DNA of 64,000 nt from UBA8337 sp965221415 (GTDB lineage: Bacteria > Pseudomonadota > Alphaproteobacteria > RS24). The stretch covers positions 1,778,358-1,842,357 of the forward strand of contig OZ244887.1 in the NCBI GenBank assembly GCA_965221415.1, given 5' to 3'. Shown in pieces: positions 8,227 to 16,084 of this stretch (its first letter is position 1; each line of letters opens with the position of its first letter). The position numbers and the translations under genes are program-made. Under the pieces are notes generated by a model. That model was not told where the DNA came from. It saw nothing but the letters and a program-made list of their open reading frames with translations, and did not search any database.

Positions 8227-10986
8227 TTAAAACGCGTATGAACCGCTCAGTGAATAGAAATCGCGGTCAATATTGCGATTATAAAGCACATCACCATCAA
8301 ACGCGGTGTAGCCAAGCGATACTGACCACTCCGATTGATAATCAGCCGTAACGCTTAGGTTAAGCGACTCATTATCCTCAATGAACGACCCCGCAGGTGA
8401 AGGCGAACGGCCTTCCATACCACGGCGATAGGCAAGCGTTGGACGCAAGCCCCAAGCCGAACCAAACGCATTGTTGTATTGCAGCTGACCGAACAAAACA
8501 ATGCCATAGCTGTCTTTCGTCGGACGGCACTCATCGGCTGTCCGTGGGTCGAGCGAGAACACCCCACCAAGCGGCAAATCCGAACCAGACGTGCATTGAT
8601 TAGCAAGCCGTGGCGTCCGCGTCAGATTTGGGTTGTCCTGCTTGTACTCATCCGCATCTGGCATGTGCACATAACCAATCTCCGTCAGCAGAATACCCAA
8701 ATCGGCCTGAAGCGCACTTATCACTGGATTAGAACGGGTGAACGTCGCCGTCGTGCCAATGTCTACATTGAATACTTCTTCACGAACATAGCCATGGAAC
8801 ACTTCATCAAAGTCACCGCAAGTCGATTCAATGGTCTGACCCGCGTATAGCTGGGCTGCAACTGCGTTGAAGTTTTCCCACGCACACGAAGCACTAAGTG
8901 CCACGATAGATATGGAATCGCCATCCAACGCCAGTGGCATATCAGGGCGATAAGCTATCTCACCCTGTACACCCCAACCAAGAAGTGTGGTTGCTGCGCT
9001 AAGGCCATAGACTTCGATATCTTCTGGGTATTCCCCAAAAATCTCGGTCTGATAACGTGTGGCGATGGTAGACGCCCCCGTCGGAAGCGCTAATGCCGCA
9101 GTGCCCGTCTGTGCCAAAATGCTCACACAGCCTATAACACCGCCTGCAGCAAGCGAGCCAGTGCCAGTATCACTCTGTGGCAAGGCCAAGCCAGCAGCAA
9201 GGGCATTACGTATGTCCATTGCCGTTGTCTGTGCACTCGTAGCCATAACCGTCGCATCCGTATTGTAATTAGTCGTGGCCGCCTGAATAATCGTGGCAGT
9301 TGCTGGGGTGGCATCAAAACGCGCCACTTCAGCTTCGAAGAATTCACGCTCTGCCGCGCCTATGCCCGTCGGGTCATCTGGATAGATAGTGACAGCCGCA
9401 GCGCTGCTAACAAAGCCACCCGTCGCTCCATAAGTCCCTTTACAGCCTGCCGCTGTGAAACCACGTAAGAAGAAGCCACTTGTTGGCGTTGTTACGTTCG
9501 GACCCGCGACGGGCGTGCGCGCAATCGACGCTGCATAAGGAATGCGGCTCGTGTATTTTTGATAATACGCACCAAACTCGGTTGAGTTGAGGTTTTCTGC
9601 ATACCACCGCACAGCCAAACCATAATTGTCGGTATCGCCGATATCGCGTGGGTCATCATCTACACCGCGTGCAAGATAATCAGTGTCGTAAAGCGTATAT
9701 CCACCTTCACGACGACCATCGGCAACGGTATTGGCAATGGCTTGACGGCTAGCTTCGACATTACCCGCTGCATTTGGCGTGTAAATGTCAACAGCCGAGC
9801 CAGCTTGGCACTCGCCAAACACATCGTTGAACAGAGTACCATAGGCAGCTGTCGCAACATTAGTGCTATTATGCGCATTGCAATCACGTTTACCAGAACC
9901 GCTATAAGCCCCAGAGCCGACGTAGAAACGCCCAAGAGTTTCTTCCGCACCGCCCCCATTGCCAGCTGAGCCGCCCTCAAAGGAATCTGAATTGGCAAAA
10001 GGTGTGCCGCCAACATCAATTTTATAATCATCCCAACCGCCAATATAGGCTTCGATATTAATATCCTCGGTCAGGGCAAAAGAGCCGTAAATGGCTTCGA
10101 TGGGTAAGAGGGCTTCTTTAATTTCAGCACCGGGGCGGCGAATAGCGTTCACATCAATTGAGTTGAACACGCTATTACCGCCAAGAATAAAGGTTGCTTC
10201 GCCCCAGTTAATCACCTGACGACCAACACGGACAAGCAGAGGTCTGCCTGCAATATCGGTATCGTAATCAAAGTAGAAATCGAGCAATTCGGCATCACGG
10301 ATAACAATGCTATCAGACCTATCGAGCAAAGGACTACGCTCATAGCTGCTTGAATCGGCTAGCACCGCGTCATAAAATCCATTGACACGCGTAAAGAAGC
10401 GCACATTGCCGATATCGGCTTCGATATCTGAGGTGATTTTGACTGTACCGCCAGTTAAATCGCCATTGTCGAAGTTCAACCGACCATCATCAGTGTTGAT
10501 GGAGGCATCATAATTATAGAGTTCAGTCCCACCTGTCATGAACGTATCAAACGCAAGCTGGCCGAACATGCACCTTGAAGGGAATGCCGCTGCCTGACCG
10601 GGCAGCGCATTCTGCGCATAAGCGGAAGGGTTAGCTGATGTACCGCAATCGGTGCCCGCAGGAACCACACTATTAGTAATCAGAGTACCCAAGAACGGGT
10701 CAAAACCGGGGGTATTATCCTTCGGTCCACCATTGCGCGCAGGCAAGAGCGCTGTTTCGCGGTCTTCTGCACGGATAGAAACACCCGCTGAAACTGTTGT
10801 ATCAATTTGCACATTAACATCGCCAAGGCGCAGCGTCGCAGCATCCGCAGGTGATGTAATGGTTGTTAAAGAAAGGGCAACACTTAGCCCCAATGCATAT
10901 GAGCCGAGAAGCCATTTTTTAACTGGGCTGTTGGCTGTAGATGCGTCTTGTGACGCTTTTTGGTTGAACGGTGCCTGAATAGACAT
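8227..10986 (-). CDS. DUF1302 family outer-membrane beta-barrel protein
   Basis: A 919-residue protein with an N-terminal signal region (hydrophobic about 28-45, likely cut after SPADA|A) and a terminal aromatic residue (SYAF), as expected for an outer-membrane barrel. The N-terminal LRLGDVNVQIDTTVSAG, RVGRQVINWGEATFI and later alternating strands fit DUF1302. It is larger than the roughly 550-700 residues usual for the family as recalled; an Ala/Thr-rich block at about residues 500-620 appears inserted. The family is linked with DUF1329, YCF48 and RND proteins in transport of hydrophobic compounds. A strong GGGAGGGGAG ribosome-binding site precedes the ATG. It heads a probable two-gene unit with the DUF1329 gene at 6764. 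Confidence 0.88.
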   Translation of the reverse strand: MSIQAPFNQKASQDASTANSPVKKWLLGSYALGLSVALSLTTITSPADAATLRLGDVNVQIDTTVSAGVSIRAEDRETALLPARNGGPKDNTPGFDPFLGTLITNSVVPAGTDCGTSANPSAYAQNALPGQAAAFPSRCMFGQLAFDTFMTGGTELYNYDASINTDDGRLNFDNGDLTGGTVKITSDIEADIGNVRFFTRVNGFYDAVLADSSSYERSPLLDRSDSIVIRDAELLDFYFDYDTDIAGRPLLVRVGRQVINWGEATFILGGNSVFNSIDVNAIRRPGAEIKEALLPIEAIYGSFALTEDINIEAYIGGWDDYKIDVGGTPFANSDSFEGGSAGNGGGAEETLGRFYVGSGAYSGSGKRDCNAHNSTNVATAAYGTLFNDVFGECQAGSAVDIYTPNAAGNVEASRQAIANTVADGRREGGYTLYDTDYLARGVDDDPRDIGDTDNYGLAVRWYAENLNSTEFGAYYQKYTSRIPYAASIARTPVAGPNVTTPTSGFFLRGFTAAGCKGTYGATGGFVSSAAAVTIYPDDPTGIGAAEREFFEAEVARFDATPATATIIQAATTNYNTDATVMATSAQTTAMDIRNALAAGLALPQSDTGTGSLAAGGVIGCVSILAQTGTAALALPTGASTIATRYQTEIFGEYPEDIEVYGLSAATTLLGWGVQGEIAYRPDMPLALDGDSISIVALSASCAWENFNAVAAQLYAGQTIESTCGDFDEVFHGYVREEVFNVDIGTTATFTRSNPVISALQADLGILLTEIGYVHMPDADEYKQDNPNLTRTPRLANQCTSGSDLPLGGVFSLDPRTADECRPTKDSYGIVLFGQLQYNNAFGSAWGLRPTLAYRRGMEGRSPSPAGSFIEDNESLNLSVTADYQSEWSVSLGYTAFDGDVLYNRNIDRDFYSLSGSYAF

Positions 10987-11029
10987 GAACGCTCCCCTCC
11001 CTTAAGTTTTCAAGGGGTCTTCCGCGTGA

Positions 11030-11058
11030 GATATACAAACCACTCTACTCTTAACCAA
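11030..11058 (-). promoter_or_regulatory. Candidate sigma-70-type promoter for DUF1302
   Basis: On the minus strand TTGGTT (-35, 11058-11053) and TATATC (-10, 11035-11030) are 17 bases apart. They lie about 45 bases upstream of the DUF1302 ATG. A 5-bp hairpin (CCCTT/AAGGG) in the leader partly covers the ribosome-binding site. Confidence 0.45.
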
Positions 11059-11285
11059 TACTCTGGCCAAAAGCGACAATGAATGTGAGGGGCTTTAAAA
11101 CGCCTAAAGCTTAAGTGCCATTTTGAGCGCATTAACGCTCACCCCTGTCAGTCTTGTCGCCCACCGACCCCACGCTTGGACCCGATTAGCTTATGCGACT
11201 TTGCCTCCCCTTGATAGGTAACAAACCCGCAATTAAATACAGACGCGCCCAAAATGGGCAGGCCTAGCGATAACTCAACGAAAAA

Positions 11286-11301
11286 TTAACCCTTGGGTCA
11301 A
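11286..11301. promoter_or_regulatory. Near-palindromic operator-like site TTAACCCTTGGGTCAA
   Basis: Two 7-base arms match as an inverted repeat with one mismatch around a 2-base centre. It lies 300 bases upstream of the DUF1302 start in a non-coding AT-rich setting. The binding protein is unknown. Confidence 0.35.
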
Positions 11302-11381
11302 GCAATATATTTTTATTTATGTTCTTGTATTTAACTTATTGCTTATCAAAGATGGGCAAGGCCAGAACCACAAACCCGCCC

Positions 11382-11396
11382 TATACTCTATATATG
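11382..11396. repeat. 15-base direct repeat, copy 1 (TATACTCTATATATG)
   Basis: Identical to the sequence at 12502-12516. The two copies bracket the YCF48 gene, and each lies just downstream of the stop of a minus-strand gene (YCF48 and the second DUF1329). Flanking bases are also similar (GCAC/CACT, CTATAT). Confidence 0.7.
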
Positions 11397-11421
11397 GCAC
11401 ACTATATATGTCGCCCTTGCG

Positions 11422-11439
11422 CCACACACGGGTGTGTGG
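11422..11439. other. Hairpin downstream of the YCF48 gene
   Basis: CCACACA and TGTGTGG form a perfect 7-bp stem around CGGG. It lies about 30 bases past the YCF48 stop. There is no U-tract on either strand, so it is at most a weak or factor-dependent terminator. Confidence 0.35.
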
Positions 11440-11465
11440 TGCGCGTATATCATCAGTAAAGAGAC

Positions 11466-12422
11466 TTATTTAAGGCTGTGGACTCTTACGCCCGGGTCGC
11501 CAAATAACAGCACTGTGTTATTTTTGCCACTAATGGCGGTCGCAAAACTCAAGCGGTCAGGACGCTCCGTCGCAACAAAGTTCTTGCCGCTATCGCGCGA
11601 TGTCAAAATCGTGCCAGATAGACCCGTCAGAACAATCCGCCCATCCGCCAACTGCGTGCCACCCGTCAAAGACTGGTCAACATTGGTCGCGGTCTTCTTC
11701 CACGACCCGCCATCAGAAGACAAATACGCATTGCCCCGCATGCCATAAACCAACACACCGCCATCAGCCAATCCCATGCCACCCCAAAACGAGCCATCAT
11801 AACCCGTCTCTAAGGCTTTCCACGTGCGGCCTCGGTCAGTCGACTTATAAACCGTGCCATATTCAGCCGGAATATAGACATTGCCCTTCTTATCAGCAAA
11901 CAAATCGTTCAAATGAAAATCATCAAAACTGCCCTCAATAAGCGCGCGCTGCGTCCATGTCGCACCCGCATCCTTCGTCTCAAGCATGTAAGCAAAACCA
12001 CCAATCGCAATGCCGTTCTGCGCATCAGCAAAATAAATCCCGAAAAGCGGCGTCTCCCCGCGACGCTCAGTATGCTGCAACTCCCAATTATTGCCACCAT
12101 CCGTCGTCCTCAAAATGGTCGCCTCATGCCCCACAGCATAACCCGTCTGATTGTCCAAAAAGATAACACTCGTCAGCGTGTTGCGCGTCGGCACTTGCCC
12201 CGCTTGCGTCCAACTGCCGCCCCTGTCATCAGAAAAAATAATGTGGCCAAACTCGCCAACCGCAACCAAGCGCGTGCCAATCTCAACAACATCAAGCAAT
12301 AACGCCTTCGTCGCCAAATCGCTCGGGGTCGCATATTCGTAAGGCTCTGCGGCCTGTGTCGTTAAAGGCGCAAAAACCAAAGCCAAAACAAAAACCAAAA
12401 TCAAATTCCGTTTCCGTGTCAT
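11466..12422 (-). CDS. YCF48-related / BNR-repeat periplasmic protein
   Basis: A 318-residue protein with a clear signal peptide (MTRKRNLILVFVLALVFAPL..TQA|AEP) and repeated beta-propeller blades of the type FSDDRGGSWT, RTTDGGNNWELQ, ETKDAGATWTQ, KSTDRGRTWKAL and LTSRDSGKNF. YCF48 is named after a photosystem II assembly factor, but in heterotrophs this family accompanies DUF1302/DUF1329/RND export systems. The start is the ATG at 12422 because it begins the signal peptide and has GGGAG 7 bases upstream; 20 extra codons reach 12482 without such support. It follows the second DUF1329 gene after 108 bases, on the same strand. Confidence 0.88.
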   Translation of the reverse strand: MTRKRNLILVFVLALVFAPLTTQAAEPYEYATPSDLATKALLLDVVEIGTRLVAVGEFGHIIFSDDRGGSWTQAGQVPTRNTLTSVIFLDNQTGYAVGHEATILRTTDGGNNWELQHTERRGETPLFGIYFADAQNGIAIGGFAYMLETKDAGATWTQRALIEGSFDDFHLNDLFADKKGNVYIPAEYGTVYKSTDRGRTWKALETGYDGSFWGGMGLADGGVLVYGMRGNAYLSSDGGSWKKTATNVDQSLTGGTQLADGRIVLTGLSGTILTSRDSGKNFVATERPDRLSFATAISGKNNTVLLFGDPGVRVHSLK

Positions 12423-12501
12423 CAAATATCTCCCTATCTGGCCATCACCATATGAAAGCTGCGCACGCCTTGCAAGAGACAAAAACGCACACTTAAATAT
12501 A

Positions 12502-12516
12502 TATACTCTATATATG
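12502..12516. repeat. 15-base direct repeat, copy 2 (TATACTCTATATATG)
   Basis: Second copy of the sequence at 11382-11396, located in the 108-base spacer between the DUF1329 stop (12531) and the YCF48 start (12422). Confidence 0.7.
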
Positions 12517-12530
12517 CACTCTATATCCGA

Positions 12531-13892
12531 TTAACGCCCAAGCCGACGAATGCTCGACGGCGTATAGCGTTTGGCATCCAAATGTGCCGCGTCAAAATCA
12601 ATCGGCTTCTCCTCATTAATCAGCCCCAACATCAAATACCGCCCAACCACCAAATCATAAACCGTATCGCCCGAGCCACCACACAAAGGCAACTCATACT
12701 GCACCCCACCGCCCAGCTCCTGAACACGCCAAAGCTGACCACGACCATCATAAATCTCCGTCGCCACTATGCCCTTCGTGTCCTCGTCAATATAAAATAC
12801 GCGCTTAGCATACACATGGCGAAAGTTCTCCTTCAACGTGCCAACAACCTCCCAAACACGGTGCTTCTCATACCGCATCAGGCTCGGGTTCGCATGCTTC
12901 TTGCCAACCAACTCGCTATACGGCGCCAGCACACGGCGGTAATTATTATACGCAATAAACTTCTCGCTGCGACCCCGCATCGTCCAATCAAACCTATCCG
13001 GCGCACCATTATAACCACCAAAACTATCCGACGTCGTAATGCCATCGCTATTCGTGCCCGGATTATCATACGCAATCGTCGGCGCACGCCGCACACGCCG
13101 CGTACCCGGACTATACGTCCACGCACGACGCGACTCCACCGCCATGTTCAACGTCTCCTGAACCAACACAACAAATCCCGCCGAACGCGCCGGCGCCTTC
13201 GTCTGCAAAAGATACAAAATCGACACGTTCTCAAGATCCTTCGCCGACGACTTCTGCGGGTCAGACCAACGCAAAATCGCATCATCATGCACCGTAATCT
13301 CGTAATGGTCGCCCGTCTGATTGACCGGAATAGCCGTAAACTGTCGCTGCAACTTGTAACCGCGATAACGCAACGTATGATTCCAAACAATCTCCAAACC
13401 ATTATTCGGAATAGGAAACGGCGAGGCCATAATCGCCTTCTCCACGCCATTGCCATCGGCCACCAACTCGCCCGTCATCGCATTCTTCACCGCAGCCTTA
13501 TAAACATGCGCAGGCTGAGCACACGAACGCCGCGTCGGGTAAACATCCATAAAATAAGTGCTATAACGCTCCATCAACGCCTTCTGGCCGCGCGTGATAA
13601 ACGCATCATATTTAGCCGCATTCGTCGCATCAATCCGAAACAACGGCTTGTCACCACTAAACGGGTCGGGCAAATGCTTGCCCGCCTCATAGCCAATGCC
13701 CTTCGGCGGCGATGTAATACCGCCCGTCCACGCAGGAATAGAGCCATCCGCATTGCCACCCCGCTCAGACCCCAACGGCGTCAAGTCCTCGCTGAGGCGG
13801 GCGACTTGCTCAGGCGGCACTTTGGCCATAGCGGGCAAAATCAAGAAAACACTGAAGAAAATACTCGATAGAATGATTGGCAACGCACGCAT
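12531..13892 (-). CDS. DUF1329 domain-containing protein, second paralogue
   Basis: A 453-residue protein with a signal peptide (MRALPIILSSIFFSVFLIL PAMA|KVP). The mature part opens with VARLSEDLTPLGSERGG and carries CAQPAHVY, NHTLRYRG and AWTYSPGTRRVRRAPT, as in the paralogue at 6764-8158. ATG 13892 is chosen for its AGGAGA ribosome-binding site and because it starts the signal peptide; an in-frame extension to 13997 has no such support. It is first in a unit with the YCF48 gene. Two related DUF1329 proteins suggest either substrate-specific forms or a hetero-oligomer; this is inference. Confidence 0.9.
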   Translation of the reverse strand: MRALPIILSSIFFSVFLILPAMAKVPPEQVARLSEDLTPLGSERGGNADGSIPAWTGGITSPPKGIGYEAGKHLPDPFSGDKPLFRIDATNAAKYDAFITRGQKALMERYSTYFMDVYPTRRSCAQPAHVYKAAVKNAMTGELVADGNGVEKAIMASPFPIPNNGLEIVWNHTLRYRGYKLQRQFTAIPVNQTGDHYEITVHDDAILRWSDPQKSSAKDLENVSILYLLQTKAPARSAGFVVLVQETLNMAVESRRAWTYSPGTRRVRRAPTIAYDNPGTNSDGITTSDSFGGYNGAPDRFDWTMRGRSEKFIAYNNYRRVLAPYSELVGKKHANPSLMRYEKHRVWEVVGTLKENFRHVYAKRVFYIDEDTKGIVATEIYDGRGQLWRVQELGGGVQYELPLCGGSGDTVYDLVVGRYLMLGLINEEKPIDFDAAHLDAKRYTPSSIRRLGR

Positions 13893-14009
13893 GGATGTCT
13901 CTCCTGTTTCTGTCAAAAGACAAAACCACAGATTGTGCGTGTCTGCAATAAAAACGCCACCGCACCCGCATTTTATGCGCAATTTTACGCTGGACAAAAA
14001 CCGCGTGTT

Positions 14010-14035
14010 TGTCTAGGAAAAATGTCTAGAAAAAA
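14010..14035. repeat. Tandem 13-base repeat upstream of tRNA-Thr
   Basis: TGTCTAGGAAAAA is followed directly by TGTCTAGAAAAAA, two copies with one mismatch. The pair ends 11 bases before the tRNA-Thr gene and lies upstream of the divergent DUF1329 gene. The A-rich ends could bend DNA or act as an UP-type element; function unknown. Confidence 0.5.
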
Positions 14036-14046
14036 CCTCCAACAAA

Positions 14047-14122
14047 GCCGCTTTAGCTCAGTTGGTAGAGCACATCATTCGTAATGATGGGGTCAGGTGT
14101 TCGAATCACCTAAGCGGCACCA
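14047..14122 (+). tRNA. tRNA-Thr (anticodon CGT)
   Basis: The acceptor stem GCCGCTT pairs with AAGCGGC, with discriminator A and an encoded CCA. The D-arm reads GCTCAGTTGGTAGAGC, the anticodon arm CATCA-TTCGTAA-TGATG gives anticodon CGT, and the T-arm is AGGTG-TTCGAAT-CACCT. All four stems pair perfectly. Confidence 0.97.
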
Positions 14123-14263
14123 TTTTTCACTTCGCGTTTAGAACAACGCGACCACAAATTGATATTATGATGAATATTTGCATGGATTAAATCCCGCTAA
14201 GTATGTTAGCTTTGATTTAGTTTTTGACACTTAGGTTTTTACTTTCAATCTTCAGGAGATACT

Positions 14264-14653
14264 ATGAAACCTCTCATTATCGTCGCACTAGCTGCAACCC
14301 TAGCTGGCTGTGCCATCTACCCAACAGCCGAGCAAGAAGCTAGCGCAGACTATGGATTCCAGCCAACCCAAGGACAATGTAGGGAACTAGCTGAGCAAGC
14401 TGTTCGTTCTCGACTTAAAGACCCTTACTCAGCTAAAATTAGTTTTGGTCAATGCAGAAAGGGCTACATCTGGGATGATTTTCCTCCGCATAATAACCAT
14501 GAATTTGGCTTTGTCCAAGTTGGCACTGTCAATGCTAAAAATGGTTTTGGGGCATATACTGGTGATGTAACATTCAAAGTCCACATAAAAAATGGCGTTG
14601 TTACAACTACTGCAATTCCGCCTAGCACTATCCGTATGATTGTAATTAAATAG
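14264..14653 (+). CDS. Small predicted lipoprotein
   Basis: A 129-residue protein with a lipoprotein signal: MKPLIIVALAATLAGC, lipid-modified Cys at 16. The mature part contains RLKDPYSAKISF and VNAKNGFGAYTG, a pattern recalled from a widespread set of small uncharacterised envelope or phage-associated proteins (KDPxSAxF ... VNAKNxFGxYxG). Function is unknown. Base use is visibly more AT-rich than the flanking heme genes, and the gene lies 140 bases after tRNA-Thr, which suggests acquisition. A CAGGAG ribosome-binding site precedes the ATG. Confidence 0.75.
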   Translation: MKPLIIVALAATLAGCAIYPTAEQEASADYGFQPTQGQCRELAEQAVRSRLKDPYSAKISFGQCRKGYIWDDFPPHNNHEFGFVQVGTVNAKNGFGAYTGDVTFKVHIKNGVVTTTAIPPSTIRMIVIK

Positions 14654-14695
14654 GGATATATTGTCTAACCAACATCTTATAACTACGCTTGGCGT

Positions 14696-16084
14696 TTAGC
14701 TAGAAAGAGCGGCGGGTGCGTCCATATCTTGCGCCGCCAAAGCCGCCCGTCCCCGCACCCCATCAGAGGGCGCGCGCCAAACCACCCCATCCAATTTGCC
14801 CGTCACCGGACAAATCGCCTGCCATTGCTCAAGCCGCATGCCGCCCGCCATCCATCCCGCCTCGAGCGGGGCGCGGCGGGCTTTGTCCTGCCAATATTGC
14901 GCGTCGGCCATGTTATGAAGCCCCGCTTCGGCCTCGCCAAGCAGGGCGCACAGGCGGCGCGACATCTCTTCTTGGTCTTTTTCTAAATGAGGTTTCAGCA
15001 AAAGCTGTGCGACCTGCCACCGCTCGTCATCAAGTGCGACCCGCGCACGCAGGACAAGCGCTTCTAAATGGTCTTTATGTTTGCCGATAAAATGCGACAG
15101 GGCGCGTTGGCGACCCGCGAGCGGTTGGCCATCATGGCACGCGACCCACGCGCGCGCCAATTCAGCATGCGGGGCTTTCGCCCATGCCACGCGCAAAATA
15201 CGCCGCGCTTTTTTTAAGTTGCCGCCCCGTGCCTGTAATTGTGCCGCAAGCGTAATCGCTGGCACAAACCCCGCATCAGCCGCAACCGCTTGTTCGGCTT
15301 TTTTGGCGGCTAATAGTGCATCACCCAAACTATCGGGCGCATCACGCGCCAACAGGCTGTGCGCTTCCGCCAGACATAAAACAGCGCGGCGGCGTTTGAC
15401 ATCTGCCCGCGTTCGACCCGCCCGCGACCACCGCCGCAGCCACGCTCGCGCGGCCTCCCAATCCTCAATTTGTACCGCCAACGTCATCAGACCATCCAAC
15501 GCCCAAACCGTTTTTGGGGCTAACTCCAAAACCTGCAACGCATACGCTCCCGCCATCTCAGCATCGCCTGCTTTGTGGGATATGTAATATAGACCCTCCA
15601 ACCCCAACACTTTTTGCGTCAATGTGGTGGCGGGCGCGAGCAGCGCACGATAATCCGCCGCCGCCGCGTCATCGCGGCCATCGAGCAGTGCCGCTTGCGC
15701 CGCCATCAGACGCGGCAACCCGCCATGCGGTAATTTTTGACGCGCCAATTCGCTCGCCTGACTGGCCGCTGCACCATCGCCACGCGCCAACGCCATGAGC
15801 GCCTTGGCCAGTGCCGCCTCGCCATCGCGGCGCTTGGCTTGCGCCCGCGCTGCCTTGAGACGCTGCGGCAGACGATAGATAAATTGTATCAGCGCGAACC
15901 CTGCCAAACCAACCACCAGACAGGCAAATCCAAAGCCGACCAAATGCGATAATTTCGTCTCGACCAAATAACCCGATAGGGTGATATGCACCGTGCCAGA
16001 CAAGTTCGCCATCCACGCGGCCAACATAGCGGCCAGAGCCAACAGCCCAAAACCTACCCCGACCCGTATCGCCCCGCCCATCAT
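14696..16084 (-). CDS. HemY-type inner-membrane TPR protein
   Basis: A 462-residue protein with two N-terminal membrane segments (about 7-27 and 45-68), then Ala-rich TPR-like helices to the C-terminus with the HemY-type segment ARAWVACHDGQPLAGRQRAL. HemY of this kind is not a protoporphyrinogen oxidase; it is an uncharacterised membrane protein usually encoded with hemC/hemD. Its start ATG overlaps the stop of the mitofilin-like gene by 4 bases. The order hemC-hemD-mitofilin-hemY is typical of alphaproteobacteria. Confidence 0.85.
   Translation of the reverse strand: MMGGAIRVGVGFGLLALAAMLAAWMANLSGTVHITLSGYLVETKLSHLVGFGFACLVVGLAGFALIQFIYRLPQRLKAARAQAKRRDGEAALAKALMALARGDGAAASQASELARQKLPHGGLPRLMAAQAALLDGRDDAAAADYRALLAPATTLTQKVLGLEGLYYISHKAGDAEMAGAYALQVLELAPKTVWALDGLMTLAVQIEDWEAARAWLRRWSRAGRTRADVKRRRAVLCLAEAHSLLARDAPDSLGDALLAAKKAEQAVAADAGFVPAITLAAQLQARGGNLKKARRILRVAWAKAPHAELARAWVACHDGQPLAGRQRALSHFIGKHKDHLEALVLRARVALDDERWQVAQLLLKPHLEKDQEEMSRRLCALLGEAEAGLHNMADAQYWQDKARRAPLEAGWMAGGMRLEQWQAICPVTGKLDGVVWRAPSDGVRGRAALAAQDMDAPAALSS

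Larger units (their letters stand above)
10987..11465. other. 479-base intergenic region with several inverted repeats
   Basis: No convincing gene was found here. The region holds the promoter side of the DUF1302 unit and the 3' flank of the YCF48 gene. Visible elements are: the candidate promoter at 11030-11058; inverted repeats TGAGCG-6-CGCTCA (11124-11141) and GCCC-5-GGGC (11247-11259); a 16-bp near-palindrome TTAACCCTTGGGTCAA (11286-11301); an AT-rich block (11302-11348); a 15-base repeat (11382-11396); and a CCACACA/TGTGTGG hairpin (11422-11439). The density of dyads suggests control by one or more dimeric regulators, which is inference. Confidence 0.6.

Noticed and set aside
11286..11301. 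TTAACCCTTGGGTCAA as a CtrA-binding site (TTAA-N7-TTAA)
   Set aside because: The second half-site is GTCAA, and the sequence fits better as a simple dyad; no other CtrA-like site is near.
12582..13871. A 429-codon open frame on the plus strand opposite the second DUF1329 gene
   Set aside because: It is extremely Arg/Ile/His-rich, has no domain pattern and is exactly antisense to a well-supported DUF1329 gene; a shadow of codon bias.
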